In this document: one piece after another, positions 17,225-25,853 of the stretch
How the letters are laid out: every line of letters begins with the position of its first letter
How positions within the stretch are numbered: position 1 is the stretch's first letter
Origin: Rhodopseudomonas palustris
GTDB lineage: Bacteria > Pseudomonadota > Alphaproteobacteria > Rhizobiales > Xanthobacteraceae
Direction of reading: 5' to 3'
DNA: 64,000 nt
Assembly: GCF_013415845.1 (NCBI RefSeq)
Contig: NZ_CP058907.1
Coordinates: forward strand, 620,001 to 684,000
Program-made: the position numbers and the translations under genes
The notes under the pieces: model-generated
What the model saw: the letters and a program-made list of their open reading frames with translations, nothing else
Database searches by the model: none
Told to the model about the DNA's origin: nothing

Positions 17225-19561
17225 GTGCCGAACATCGCGTCCGTCATCGCATCCGAACTCGCCGTCCGTGAGCAGCAGGTCCAGGCCGCAATCGACCTGC
17301 TCGACGGCGGATCGACCGTGCCGTTCATCGCCCGCTACCGCAAAGAGGCGACCGGTATGCTCGACGACACGCAGCTCCGCACCCTCGAGGAGCGGCTGCG
17401 TTACCTTCGCGAGATGGAGGCGCGGCGCACCGCGATCATCGACAGCATCAAGCAGCAGGGCAAGATGACGCCTGAGCTGGAGGCGGCGCTGCTGAAGGCC
17501 GACAGCAAGGCGCGGCTCGAAGACATCTATCTGCCGTTCAAGGAGAAGCGGCGCACCAAGGCGCAGATCGCGCGCGAGGCCGGCCTGGAGCCGCTCGCCG
17601 ACCTGTTGCTGCAGAACCCCGACAGGGATCCGCAGGCCGAGGCGGCGGCCTATGTGAAGGCGGAGGGCGAGCATCCGGTCGCCGACGTCAAGGCGGCGCT
17701 CGAAGGCGCGCGCGCCATCCTGGTCGAGCGCTTCTCCGAACACGCCGACCTCACCGGCTCGCTGCGCGAAGCAATGTGGAGCCGCGGCGCGCTGAAGGCC
17801 GGCGTGCGCGACGGCAAGAAGACCGTCGGTGCCAAGTTCGCCGATTACTTCGACTTCTCCGAGCCGTACGAGAAGCTTCCTTCGCACCGCATTCTGGCGC
17901 TGCTGCGCGGCGAGAAGGAAGAGGTGCTGTCGCTCGATTTCGGTGACGGCGAAGATCCGGAGTCGAAAGAACCGACCCAATACGAGAACCGCATCGCCGC
18001 GACCTTCGGCATCGCCCGCAAGGGCCGCCCGGCCGATGGCTTCCTGTCGGATTGCGTGCGCTGGGCGTGGCGGACCCGGATCAAGACCGCGCTGGCGCTC
18101 GATATGCGGATGCGGCTGTGGCAGCAGGCCGAGACCGAGGCGGTGCGGGTGTTTGCGGCGAATCTGCGCGACCTGCTGCTCGCCGCGCCGGCCGGCGGCC
18201 GCGCGACGCTCGGGCTCGATCCGGGCTTCCGAACCGGCGTGAAGGTCGCGGTGATCGACCGCACCGGCAAGATGGTCGACCACGCCACCATCTATCCGCA
18301 CGAGCCGCAGCGGCAATGGAACGAGAGCATGCTGACGCTGGCGCAGCTGTGCGTGAAGCATCGAATCGAGCTGGTGGCGATCGGCAATGGCACCGCCTCG
18401 CGCGAGACCGAGAAGCTGGTCACTGATCTGATGAAGGCCAAGCCGGATCTGAAGCTGACCAAGGCGATCGTGTCGGAAGCCGGCGCGTCGGTGTACTCGG
18501 CCTCGGAATTCGCCTCCAAGGAATTCCCCGATCTCGACGTCTCGATCCGCGGCGCGGTGTCGATCGCGCGGCGCTTGCAGGATCCGCTCGGCGAACTCGT
18601 GAAGGTGCCGCCGCAGTCGATCGGCGTCGGCCAGTATCAGCATGACCTCAATCAGCACGCGCTGGCGCGCGCGCTGGACGCCACGGTGGAAGACTGCGTG
18701 AACGCGGTCGGCGTCGATCTCAACACCGCGTCGGCGCCGCTGCTCGCGCGGGTGTCGGGCATCGGCGAGACGCTGGCGACCAACATCGTGGCGCACCGCG
18801 ACGCCAACGGCCCGTTCCCGAGCCGCGACAAGCTGAAGGAAGTGCCTCGGCTGGGGCCGAAGGCGTTCGAACAGTGCGCCGGGTTCTTGCGGATCCGCGA
18901 CGGCGAAAACCCGCTCGACGCCTCCGGCGTGCATCCGGAATCCTATCCGATCGTCAAGAAAATCCTGGCTGCCACCAAGAGCGACATCAAGGCGCTGATC
19001 GGCCAGACCAAAATGCTGCAGGGGCTCAAGCCGCAGGCCTTCGCGGACGAGAAGTTCGGTATCCCGACCGTCAGCGACATTCTGAAAGAGCTGGAAAAGC
19101 CCGGCCGCGACCCGCGTCCCGAGTTCAAGACCGCGACCTTCCAGGAGGGCGTCGAGAAGATCACTGACTTGAAGCCCGGCATGATCCTGGAAGCGACCAT
19201 CACCAACGTCGCGGCGTTCGGCGCTTTCGCCGATATCGGCGTGCATCAGGACGGTCTGATCCACATCTCGGCGATGTCGGAGCGACGCATCAACGATCCG
19301 CGCGAAGTGGTGAAGCCGGGCCAGGTGGTGAAGGTCAAGGTGCTCGAGGTCGACGTGCCGCGTAACCGCATCGGCCTGACGCTGCGGATGTCCGACCCGA
19401 TTCCCGCGCCCGGCGAACGCCGCAGCGGCGGCGGTGGCGGTGGCGCCAGCGCCAAGCTGGTCGACCGCTACAAGCCGCGCCAGGAAGCCCCGAGCGGCGG
19501 CGGCGCATTCGCCGCGGCGCTGGCGAAGGCGGCCGAGAAGGGACGCAGCAAAGGGCGGTAG
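17225..19561 (+). CDS. tex: transcription accessory protein Tex (S1 RNA-binding)
   Basis: A 778-residue protein of the Tex/YhgF family, a nucleic-acid-binding factor linked to transcription and stress tolerance. It has a helical Tex N-terminal region with VPFIARYRKEATGMLDD, and a YqgF RNase-H-like domain starting LGLDPGFRTGVKVAVID (about 329). Helix-hairpin-helix repeats contain ARVSGIGETLATNIVAHRD, and an S1 domain (about 650-720) ends IGLTLRMSDP. A Gly/Ser and basic tail (about 735-778) follows. The start is GTG at 17225 with a weak RBS. The tail is longer and more glycine-rich than in E. coli. Confidence 0.93.
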   Translation: MPNIASVIASELAVREQQVQAAIDLLDGGSTVPFIARYRKEATGMLDDTQLRTLEERLRYLREMEARRTAIIDSIKQQGKMTPELEAALLKADSKARLEDIYLPFKEKRRTKAQIAREAGLEPLADLLLQNPDRDPQAEAAAYVKAEGEHPVADVKAALEGARAILVERFSEHADLTGSLREAMWSRGALKAGVRDGKKTVGAKFADYFDFSEPYEKLPSHRILALLRGEKEEVLSLDFGDGEDPESKEPTQYENRIAATFGIARKGRPADGFLSDCVRWAWRTRIKTALALDMRMRLWQQAETEAVRVFAANLRDLLLAAPAGGRATLGLDPGFRTGVKVAVIDRTGKMVDHATIYPHEPQRQWNESMLTLAQLCVKHRIELVAIGNGTASRETEKLVTDLMKAKPDLKLTKAIVSEAGASVYSASEFASKEFPDLDVSIRGAVSIARRLQDPLGELVKVPPQSIGVGQYQHDLNQHALARALDATVEDCVNAVGVDLNTASAPLLARVSGIGETLATNIVAHRDANGPFPSRDKLKEVPRLGPKAFEQCAGFLRIRDGENPLDASGVHPESYPIVKKILAATKSDIKALIGQTKMLQGLKPQAFADEKFGIPTVSDILKELEKPGRDPRPEFKTATFQEGVEKITDLKPGMILEATITNVAAFGAFADIGVHQDGLIHISAMSERRINDPREVVKPGQVVKVKVLEVDVPRNRIGLTLRMSDPIPAPGERRSGGGGGGASAKLVDRYKPRQEAPSGGGAFAAALAKAAEKGRSKGR

Positions 19562-19583
19562 GCGCGGACGCCGCTTCCCCCGC

Positions 19584-20807
19584 TTAGCCGAACAGTGCGC
19601 CGGCGATTCCCGCCGCCGCGCTGAAGGCGACGACAATCAGCGGTGGGACGCGCCAGATCGTCAGCAACGCGAAGCCGATCAGCGCGACCGCGACGTCGGC
19701 CGTGCTGCGGATCGTGCTGGTCCACACCGGGCTGTACAGTGCGGCGCCGAGCAGGCCGACCACGGCGGCGTTGACGCCGCGCATCATCGCCTGCGCGGCC
19801 GGATAGTGGCGCAGCCCATGCCAGAACGGCAGGACGCCGAGCAGGATCAGGAATCCGGGCAGGAAGATACCGACAAGACCGATCGCCGCGCCGACCAGCC
19901 CGGGCGCCGGTGCAGCGATCGCTCCCAGATAGGCAGCGAAGCTGAACAGCGGTCCCGGTACGGCCTGCGCCGCGCCGTAGCCGGCGAGGAACGCGTCGTC
20001 GCTCACCCATCCCGGCCCGACGAACGCATCGCGGAGCAGCGGCAGCACCACATGGCCGCCGCCGAACACCAGCGCGCCCGAGCGATAGAACGCATCGAAC
20101 GCCGCGACGATCGACGACCCGCTCCATTGAGCGAGGAGCGGCAGGCCGAGCAACAGCATCACGAAGCCGAGCAGCGCGGCGACACCGACCGATCGCGAGA
20201 CGCGCGCGCCGACGTCGCCGAAGTGCTGCAGCGCGTCGCTTCGGCACCACAACATCCCGGCCATCCCGCCGAGCGCGATCGCGCCGAGCTGAGCGATCGG
20301 CATTGCGCTGAGGAGCACGATCAGCGCCGCCGCCACCGCGATCGTGGCGCGCTCGCGATCCGGGCAGAGCTGCCGCGACATCCCCCACACCGCCTGGGCG
20401 ACGATCGCCACCGCTGTCAGCTTCAGCCCGTGCAGCAGGCCGGTGCCGACCGCACCGTCGAGCGCCGCTGCGCCATAGGCGAACAGCACCAGCGCGAGCG
20501 CCGACGGCAGCGTGAAGCCGGTCCAGGCGGCGAGCGCGCCGAGATAGCCGGCGCGTAGCAGGCCGATCGCGAACCCGACCTGGCTGCTGGCGGGGCCGGG
20601 CAGGAATTGGCACAGCCCGACGAGATCACCGTAACTCTGCTCGTCCAGCCAGCCTCGCCGGACCACGAATTCGTCGCGGAAGTATCCGAGATGCGCGATC
20701 GGACCGCCGAAACAGGTCAGCCCGAGTTTGAAGAACACTCCCAGCACTTCGCGTGGCGTGCCGCTGCGTGGCTGCTGGGTGGTCAATGGCTTGGGCTGCG
20801 CGATCAA
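19584..20807 (-). CDS. chrA: ChrA-type chromate transporter (two-domain)
   Basis: About 407 residues, with two homologous CHR domains. The first begins FFKLGLTCFGGPIAHLGYFRDEFV with CQFLPGPASSQ; the second has YRSGALVFGGGHVVLPLL with AQAVPGPLFSFAAYLG. These GGP/GGGH and PGP motifs define the family, which exports chromate by proton antiport and may carry sulfate. The best start is a TTG at 20807 that overlaps the upstream gene's TGA (TTGA). An ATG at 20873 would overlap that gene by 70 nt. No chrB regulator is nearby, so chromate resistance itself is inferred only from the family. Confidence 0.85.
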   Translation of the reverse strand: MIAQPKPLTTQQPRSGTPREVLGVFFKLGLTCFGGPIAHLGYFRDEFVVRRGWLDEQSYGDLVGLCQFLPGPASSQVGFAIGLLRAGYLGALAAWTGFTLPSALALVLFAYGAAALDGAVGTGLLHGLKLTAVAIVAQAVWGMSRQLCPDRERATIAVAAALIVLLSAMPIAQLGAIALGGMAGMLWCRSDALQHFGDVGARVSRSVGVAALLGFVMLLLGLPLLAQWSGSSIVAAFDAFYRSGALVFGGGHVVLPLLRDAFVGPGWVSDDAFLAGYGAAQAVPGPLFSFAAYLGAIAAPAPGLVGAAIGLVGIFLPGFLILLGVLPFWHGLRHYPAAQAMMRGVNAAVVGLLGAALYSPVWTSTIRSTADVAVALIGFALLTIWRVPPLIVVAFSAAAGIAGALFG

Positions 20808-21697
20808 GTTGCCGCCTGGTCGCCGACGGTCTGCGACTGTGTCAGTCCCGTCATCCTCTCGCTGATCTCCCACAGTCGCCTGTTCGCTTCCGCATCGAGT
20901 GCCTGAGCCGGTGCCGGGATCGTCTTGCGGTTCGCGTAGTACTGGCCACTGACACCCTCCAGCTCCGGTGCGTTCGCCAGATACAGCACCCGCTGCGCCG
21001 CGCTTTCCGGTTTCGGGATCGCCCAGCCGCCGAGCTTGGCCAGCAGTTTCCAGAACAGACCCTGGGCGCCGTCGGTGCCGCCGAGATTGGACTTGAACAC
21101 GCCGGGGAAGACGCAGTTCACGGTGACGCCGCTGCCTTCAAGCCGGCGCGCCAGTTCGAAGGTGAAGTGCAGATTGCCGAGCTTGGACTGGGCGTAGCCC
21201 TTCATCATGCCGTAAGGGCGCTTGTCCCAGTTGAGGTCGTCGAAATCGATCGCCGCGTCGATGCGGGTGCCGACATTGACGATCCGTGCCGGCGCGCTGG
21301 CTTTGATCAGATCGAGCAGCAGATTGGTGAGCAGGAACGGGCCGAGGTGATTGATCGCGAAGGCGCGCTCGATCCCCTGCGGGCTCAGCCGCCGCTCCGG
21401 GAAGGCGGTGCCGGCGTTGTTGATGAGCAGATGCAGCCGATCAAAACGGTTGCGCACCGCCTGCGCCAGGGCGCGGACAGAGACATGATCGGCGAGATCG
21501 GCGACGAATAGGTGCAGGTCTTGATTGCCGGTGGCGGCGCGAACATCGGCGAGCGCTGCCTCGCCGCGGCCGCGGTCGCGCGCCACCAGGCCGACACGCA
21601 GGCCGTCCGCCGCCAGCGCGGTGACGATGGCCTTGCCGAGGCCGGAATTGGCGCCGGTGACCAGCGCGGTGCGTTTGTGTTCGGGGCTCGTGCTCAT
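20804..21697 (-). CDS. short-chain dehydrogenase/reductase, retinol-dehydrogenase-like
   Basis: A 297-residue Rossmann-fold enzyme. TGANSGLG (14-21) binds NAD(P), NNAG lies at 93-96, and the catalytic pair is Y168 and K172 (YAQSK). The overall layout follows the RDH/WW-oxidoreductase subgroup. The usual NVSS block carrying the catalytic serine reads NVGT (141-144), so the serine is replaced, possibly by T144. The ATG at 21697 has AGGAGG upstream; an in-frame start at 21796 is unlikely. Its stop overlaps the chrA start. Substrate unknown. Confidence 0.88.
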   Translation of the reverse strand: MSTSPEHKRTALVTGANSGLGKAIVTALAADGLRVGLVARDRGRGEAALADVRAATGNQDLHLFVADLADHVSVRALAQAVRNRFDRLHLLINNAGTAFPERRLSPQGIERAFAINHLGPFLLTNLLLDLIKASAPARIVNVGTRIDAAIDFDDLNWDKRPYGMMKGYAQSKLGNLHFTFELARRLEGSGVTVNCVFPGVFKSNLGGTDGAQGLFWKLLAKLGGWAIPKPESAAQRVLYLANAPELEGVSGQYYANRKTIPAPAQALDAEANRRLWEISERMTGLTQSQTVGDQAAT

Positions 21698-21726
21698 CGG
21701 GGCCTCCTGGCCGTCATCCGCTGAGC

Positions 21727-23208
21727 TTAGCGCCTCGCGGGCTTGCTGTGATGACGGCCGTACAGGAAGTAGATCGCAAGGCCGATCGCCAGCCACACCG
21801 CCAGCCGTATCCAGGTATCGAGCGGCAGGCCAAGCATCAGGATGAACGATACGATCGCCCCGGCCGGCGCCACCAGCCAGATCGCCGGCACCTTGAACGG
21901 GCGGTGCTGCTCGGGATGCTTGATCCGCAGCGCCAGCACACCGACGCAGACCACCGCGAACGCGAACAGCGTGCCGATGCTGACCAATTCGCCGACCAGT
22001 CCGATCGGCAGCACCCCGGCGAGGCCGGCGACGATCACGCCAGTGCCGATGGTGGCGACATGCGGGGTGCGGAAGCGCGGGTGGGTGGCGGCGGCGCTCC
22101 TCGGCATCAGGCCGTCATGCGCCATCGCCCGCAGCACGCGGGTCTGCCCGAGCATCAGCACCAGGATCACCGAGGTCAGCCCGGTGACGACGCCGATCTT
22201 GACGATCGAGGACAGCCAGCCGATCCCGGCGGCGTCGATCCCGACCGCGATCGGATCGGGCACGTTGAGCCGGTCGTATGGCACGATCCCGGTCAGCACG
22301 AATGCGACCGAGACATACAGCACGGTGCAGATCGCCAGCGAGCCGAGGATGCCGAGCGGCATGTCGCGCTGCGGGTTCTTGGCTTCCTGTGCGGCGGTCG
22401 AGACCGCGTCGAACCCGATGAAGGCGAAGAACACCACCGCGGCGCCGCGCAGCACGCCGGACCAGCCGAAGATGCCGTTCTCCTGCGCCGGTGGAATGAA
22501 CGCGCCATCCGGATTGGCCGCCGTCACCCAGTTGGCCGGCGTCACCATCGGAGCGGCGAAGATCAGAAACAGCGCGATCACCGTCAGCTTGATGCCGACG
22601 ATGACGTTGTTGAACCGCGCCGATTCCTGGATCCCGATCACCAGCAGTGTGGCGATCGCGACGACGATCGCTATTGCCGGCAGGTTGAGAAACGCCCCGG
22701 TGGTCGACCAGGCGTGGGTTGCGGCGTCGTAGGCGAGCGGCGCCGTGGTGAACTGCGGCGGCAGATGAATGCCGAAATTGCCGAGCAGACTGACGAAGTA
22801 ACCGGACCAGCCGATCGCCACCGTGATGGCGCCGACCGCGTATTCCAGGATCAGGTCCCAGCCGATGATCCAGGCCACCAGCTCGCCGATCGTCGCATAC
22901 GCATAGGTGTAGGCGCTGCCGGAGACCGGCACGGTCGAGGCCATCTCGGCGTAGCACAGCCCGGCGAACGCGCAGGTGATCGCGCCGAGCAGGAACGACA
23001 GCGACACCGCCGGCCCGGCATTGGCGGCGGCGGCGTGGCCGGTGAGCACGAAGATGCCGGCACCGATGATGCCGCCGACCCCGAGGGCGACCAGATTGAC
23101 TGCCGACAGCGACCGCTTCAGGTGGCGGACCTCGCCGTCGCCGCTGTCCCCGGCCGCAGCCTCGATTTGCAGGCTGCTCAGCGATTTACGCGTCCAGATC
23201 CCGGCCAC
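21727..23208 (-). CDS. APC-superfamily cationic amino-acid permease
   Basis: A 493-residue transporter with about 12-14 hydrophobic segments. The APC signature LVALGVGGIIGAGIFVLTG is in the first helix, followed by GPAVSLSF and FAGLCYAEMAS. The block FFAFIGFDAVSTAAQEAKNPQRDMP matches the CAT (cationic amino acid) branch, like Bacillus YfnA. It imports amino acids by proton symport; the substrate is not determined. It is co-oriented with the dehydrogenase downstream (30-nt gap) and the TetR gene upstream (40-nt gap), so the four genes could form one transcript. Confidence 0.9.
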   Translation of the reverse strand: MAGIWTRKSLSSLQIEAAAGDSGDGEVRHLKRSLSAVNLVALGVGGIIGAGIFVLTGHAAAANAGPAVSLSFLLGAITCAFAGLCYAEMASTVPVSGSAYTYAYATIGELVAWIIGWDLILEYAVGAITVAIGWSGYFVSLLGNFGIHLPPQFTTAPLAYDAATHAWSTTGAFLNLPAIAIVVAIATLLVIGIQESARFNNVIVGIKLTVIALFLIFAAPMVTPANWVTAANPDGAFIPPAQENGIFGWSGVLRGAAVVFFAFIGFDAVSTAAQEAKNPQRDMPLGILGSLAICTVLYVSVAFVLTGIVPYDRLNVPDPIAVGIDAAGIGWLSSIVKIGVVTGLTSVILVLMLGQTRVLRAMAHDGLMPRSAAATHPRFRTPHVATIGTGVIVAGLAGVLPIGLVGELVSIGTLFAFAVVCVGVLALRIKHPEQHRPFKVPAIWLVAPAGAIVSFILMLGLPLDTWIRLAVWLAIGLAIYFLYGRHHSKPARR

Positions 23209-23248
23209 TCTCGAACCCCCATTGCCCTGCGGCGGAACCCGCTCGATC

Positions 23249-23929
23249 TCAAGCGCGGCGACGGCCGCCGGGTTCCATTGCGCCGGCGCTCGCTTCTGGC
23301 GGCACCATCGCCGTCAGGCAGCCGAGCGCCGCCCGCACCAGCTGGTGGCGGTACACCGCAAATTCGGCGGGCGGCATGCCGCGGATCAAAGCGTGGGCGA
23401 ACATTCCGTACATCAAGCTGAAAACCGGCAACGCTGCTTCGGCGGCGGAGCGGCCGGCGGGCCAATCCGAGGCGCCTTCGAGCAACGCCTGCCACTCCTT
23501 CAGGAACAGGTCGTAGGCTTCGAGATAGTGGCTGCGCTCGCTCTTGTGCCGCTCCAGCATGAAATGCTGCATCCATTCCCGCGGCGCCTGGGCATAGATT
23601 TCGGCCTGCGCCGTGATCGCCGCCGTGACGCCGGTGGCGAGATCGTAGCTGCCGAGCGCGGTGCGGCGGCGGCGCAGCGCCAGCAGCAGATCCTTGGTCC
23701 GCAGATGCACGCAGGCGCGTGCCAGTTCGTCCTTGCTGGAGAAATATTCGTAGAAGGTGCCGAGCCCGACGCCGGCCACCAGCACGATCTCGCGGATCGT
23801 GACTTCGGAGAACGGCTTTTCGTCGAGAAGCCGAACAAATGCGTCGCGGATCGCCCGCGAGGTCTCGTGCGAGCGCGGCTGCACCGGCCTTCGCCGTGAT
23901 TTTGCTGGGGTTTCCGCGCGCTTCGCCAT
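23249..23929 (-). CDS. TetR-family transcriptional regulator
   Basis: A 226-residue repressor-type protein. The N-terminal helix-turn-helix reads FSEVTIREIVLVAGVGLGTFYEYF then SSKDEL, the classic TetR pattern. The C-terminal ligand domain is unassigned. The ATG at 23929 (MAKRAET) is chosen over one at 23992. It is divergent from the AidB-like acyl-CoA dehydrogenase with a 94-nt shared upstream region, which is the most likely regulated site. I could not pick out a convincing palindromic operator there. Confidence 0.88.
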   Translation of the reverse strand: MAKRAETPAKSRRRPVQPRSHETSRAIRDAFVRLLDEKPFSEVTIREIVLVAGVGLGTFYEYFSSKDELARACVHLRTKDLLLALRRRRTALGSYDLATGVTAAITAQAEIYAQAPREWMQHFMLERHKSERSHYLEAYDLFLKEWQALLEGASDWPAGRSAAEAALPVFSLMYGMFAHALIRGMPPAEFAVYRHQLVRAALGCLTAMVPPEASAGAMEPGGRRRA

Positions 23930-24023
23930 CCAGGCCCAATCCGAACACCTGCCCGATACGGCTTGCCTATGATGCCTGCCGAACCATCGCAAGCGCCAGA
24001 CGCGCCGCTCCGGGAGGACCTAA

Positions 24024-25691
24024 ATGCTCAACGCCGCCATCGCCGACAGCTACGGCGCCGTCACCCATGAGGTGATCAACCAGCCGGTCGAACTCGCCGA
24101 CTACAATCTGTTCAGCGCCGACCGGCCGCTGGTCGAGGCGGTGACGCGCGAGGGCGCCGAATGGGCCGCCAACGACATTGCCGATTTCGGCGCCCGGATC
24201 GGCACCGCCGAGTATCTCGAACTCGGCGCGCTCGCCAACCGGCATCTGCCGGAATTCGACACCCATGATCGCTACGGCCGCCGCACCGACCTGGTGCGCT
24301 TCCATCCGGCCTATCACCGGCTGATGCAGACCTCGATCGAGAACGGGCTGCACTCTTCGCCGTGGACCGATCCGCGCAAGGGCGCGCACGTTGCCCGCGC
24401 CGCGCGGTTCTATCTGCACAGCCAGATCGAGGCCGGCCACGGCTGCCCGATCAGCATGACGTTCGCGGCGGTGCCGTGCATCAGCCTGCAGCCGGACGTC
24501 GCCAAGGTGTGGCTTCCGAAGGTCCTGGCGCGCAGCTACGACGCGCGCAACGTGCCGGCCGAGCAGAAGCAGGGCATTACCATCGGCATGGCGATGACCG
24601 AGAAACAGGGCGGCTCGGATGTCCGGGCCAATACCACCCGGGCGATTCCGATTGGTGCCGGCGGGCCGGGTGGCGAGTACGAACTGGTCGGCCACAAGTT
24701 CTTCGTCTCGGCGCCGATGTGCGATGCCTTCCTGGTGCTGGCGCAGGCGCCGGGCGGACTGTCGTGCTTCCTGGTGCCGCGCTGGAAGCCGGACGGCGCC
24801 AAGAACCCGCTGCAGGTGCTGCGGCTGAAGAAGAAGATGGGCAACGCCTCGAACGCCTCGAGCGAGACCGAGCTGCGCGGCGCGTTCGGCTGGATGATCG
24901 GGCCCGAAGGCCGCGGCGTTGCCACCATCATCGAGATGGTGGCGATGACAAGGTTCGACTGCATGATCGGCTCGTCCGCGATCATGCGCGCGGCGCTGTC
25001 GCAGGCGATCGATCATTGCCGCCAGCGTGCCGCGTTCGGCCGGCTGCTGATCGAGCAGCCGATCATGCAGAACGTGCTGGCGGATCTCGCGATCGAAACC
25101 GAAGCGGCGCTGGCGCTGACGATGCGGATCGCCCGGGCGCTCGACCATCGCACCGAGGAACATGAGGCGCATCTGATCCGGATCGGATCGGCGATCGGCA
25201 AGTACTGGATCTGCAAGCGCACGCCCGGTCTCACCGCCGAGGCGATGGAGTGCATCGGCGGCTCCGGCGTGATGGAAGACGGGCCGATGCCGCGTCACTT
25301 CCGCGAAAGCCCGGTCAATGCGATCTGGGAAGGCTCGGGCAACGTGCAGTGCCTCGACGTGCTGCGGGCGATGACGCGCGCGCCGGAAACGCTGCAGGCG
25401 TATTTCGCCGAGGTCGAGCAGGCCAAGGGCGCCGACGTGGCGTTCGATCGCCACATCGCCGCGCTGAAGGACGACATGCGTGATGCGTCCGACTTCGAGG
25501 AGCGTGCCCGCGACCTGGTCGATCGTTTGGCCGTCGGGCTGCAGGCCAGCGTGCTGATCCGGCATGCGCCTGACGAGGTCGCGGAGGCATACTGCGCCTC
25601 GCGGCTGGCGCAGCGCGGCGCGCATCATTACGGCGCGCTGCCCAAGGGCGTGAACTTCGCCGCGATCATCGACCGCGCCCGGCCGCGGTAA
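24024..25691 (+). CDS. AidB-like acyl-CoA dehydrogenase
   Basis: A 555-residue FAD enzyme of the AidB branch of acyl-CoA dehydrogenases. GITIGMAMTEKQGGSDVRAN and MGNASNASSET are flavin-site blocks. AMECIGGSGVMEDGPMPRHFRE then NAIWEGSGN places the catalytic-type glutamate at E436. E. coli AidB is linked to alkylation stress and binds DNA through a C-terminal region; here the last about 110 residues are present, but DNA binding cannot be inferred. GGGAGGA precedes the ATG. It is probably controlled by the divergent TetR gene. Confidence 0.88.
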   Translation: MLNAAIADSYGAVTHEVINQPVELADYNLFSADRPLVEAVTREGAEWAANDIADFGARIGTAEYLELGALANRHLPEFDTHDRYGRRTDLVRFHPAYHRLMQTSIENGLHSSPWTDPRKGAHVARAARFYLHSQIEAGHGCPISMTFAAVPCISLQPDVAKVWLPKVLARSYDARNVPAEQKQGITIGMAMTEKQGGSDVRANTTRAIPIGAGGPGGEYELVGHKFFVSAPMCDAFLVLAQAPGGLSCFLVPRWKPDGAKNPLQVLRLKKKMGNASNASSETELRGAFGWMIGPEGRGVATIIEMVAMTRFDCMIGSSAIMRAALSQAIDHCRQRAAFGRLLIEQPIMQNVLADLAIETEAALALTMRIARALDHRTEEHEAHLIRIGSAIGKYWICKRTPGLTAEAMECIGGSGVMEDGPMPRHFRESPVNAIWEGSGNVQCLDVLRAMTRAPETLQAYFAEVEQAKGADVAFDRHIAALKDDMRDASDFEERARDLVDRLAVGLQASVLIRHAPDEVAEAYCASRLAQRGAHHYGALPKGVNFAAIIDRARPR

Positions 25692-25725
25692 CCATTGCGG
25701 TTATGAGAGAGGCCTCGCATTCATT

Positions 25726-25817
25726 CGTCATGCCTCGCGCTTGTCGCGGGCATCCACGTCTTGAAGGGCAAGGTCAGATCAAAACGTCGATGCCCGGCGC
25801 AAAGGCCGGGCATCACG
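25726..25817. repeat. palindromic intergenic repeat, family C (GTCATGC...GCATCACG)
   Basis: The outer ends are CGTCATGCC and GGGCATCACG. The right half is a perfect 9-bp hairpin (ATGCCCGGC 25790-25798 with GCCGGGCAT 25805-25813). The left half has CTCGCGC-TTGTC-GCGGGCAT. It lies between convergent acyl-CoA dehydrogenase and ctpA genes. On the minus strand the hairpin is followed within 8 nt by GTTTTG, so it may end the ctpA transcript. Confidence 0.65.
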
Positions 25818-25853
25818 TGTATCAGGCGGACCGCTGCGTTTGTGTGCTGGTTG

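Noticed and set aside
17120..19636. An 838-codon open frame antisense to tex
   Set aside because: It is rich in Arg, His, Asp, Gln and Leu in the pattern produced by the complement of GC-rich coding DNA, lacks any domain, and the opposite strand clearly encodes Tex.
21748..23421. A 557-codon plus-strand open frame across the amino-acid permease and TetR region
   Set aside because: It is a mirror of two real minus-strand genes and has a very high Arg/Asp/His content.
23930..24023. TetR operator in the divergent gap
   Set aside because: GGCTTGCC/GGCAGGC-like fragments are present but do not form a convincing inverted repeat.
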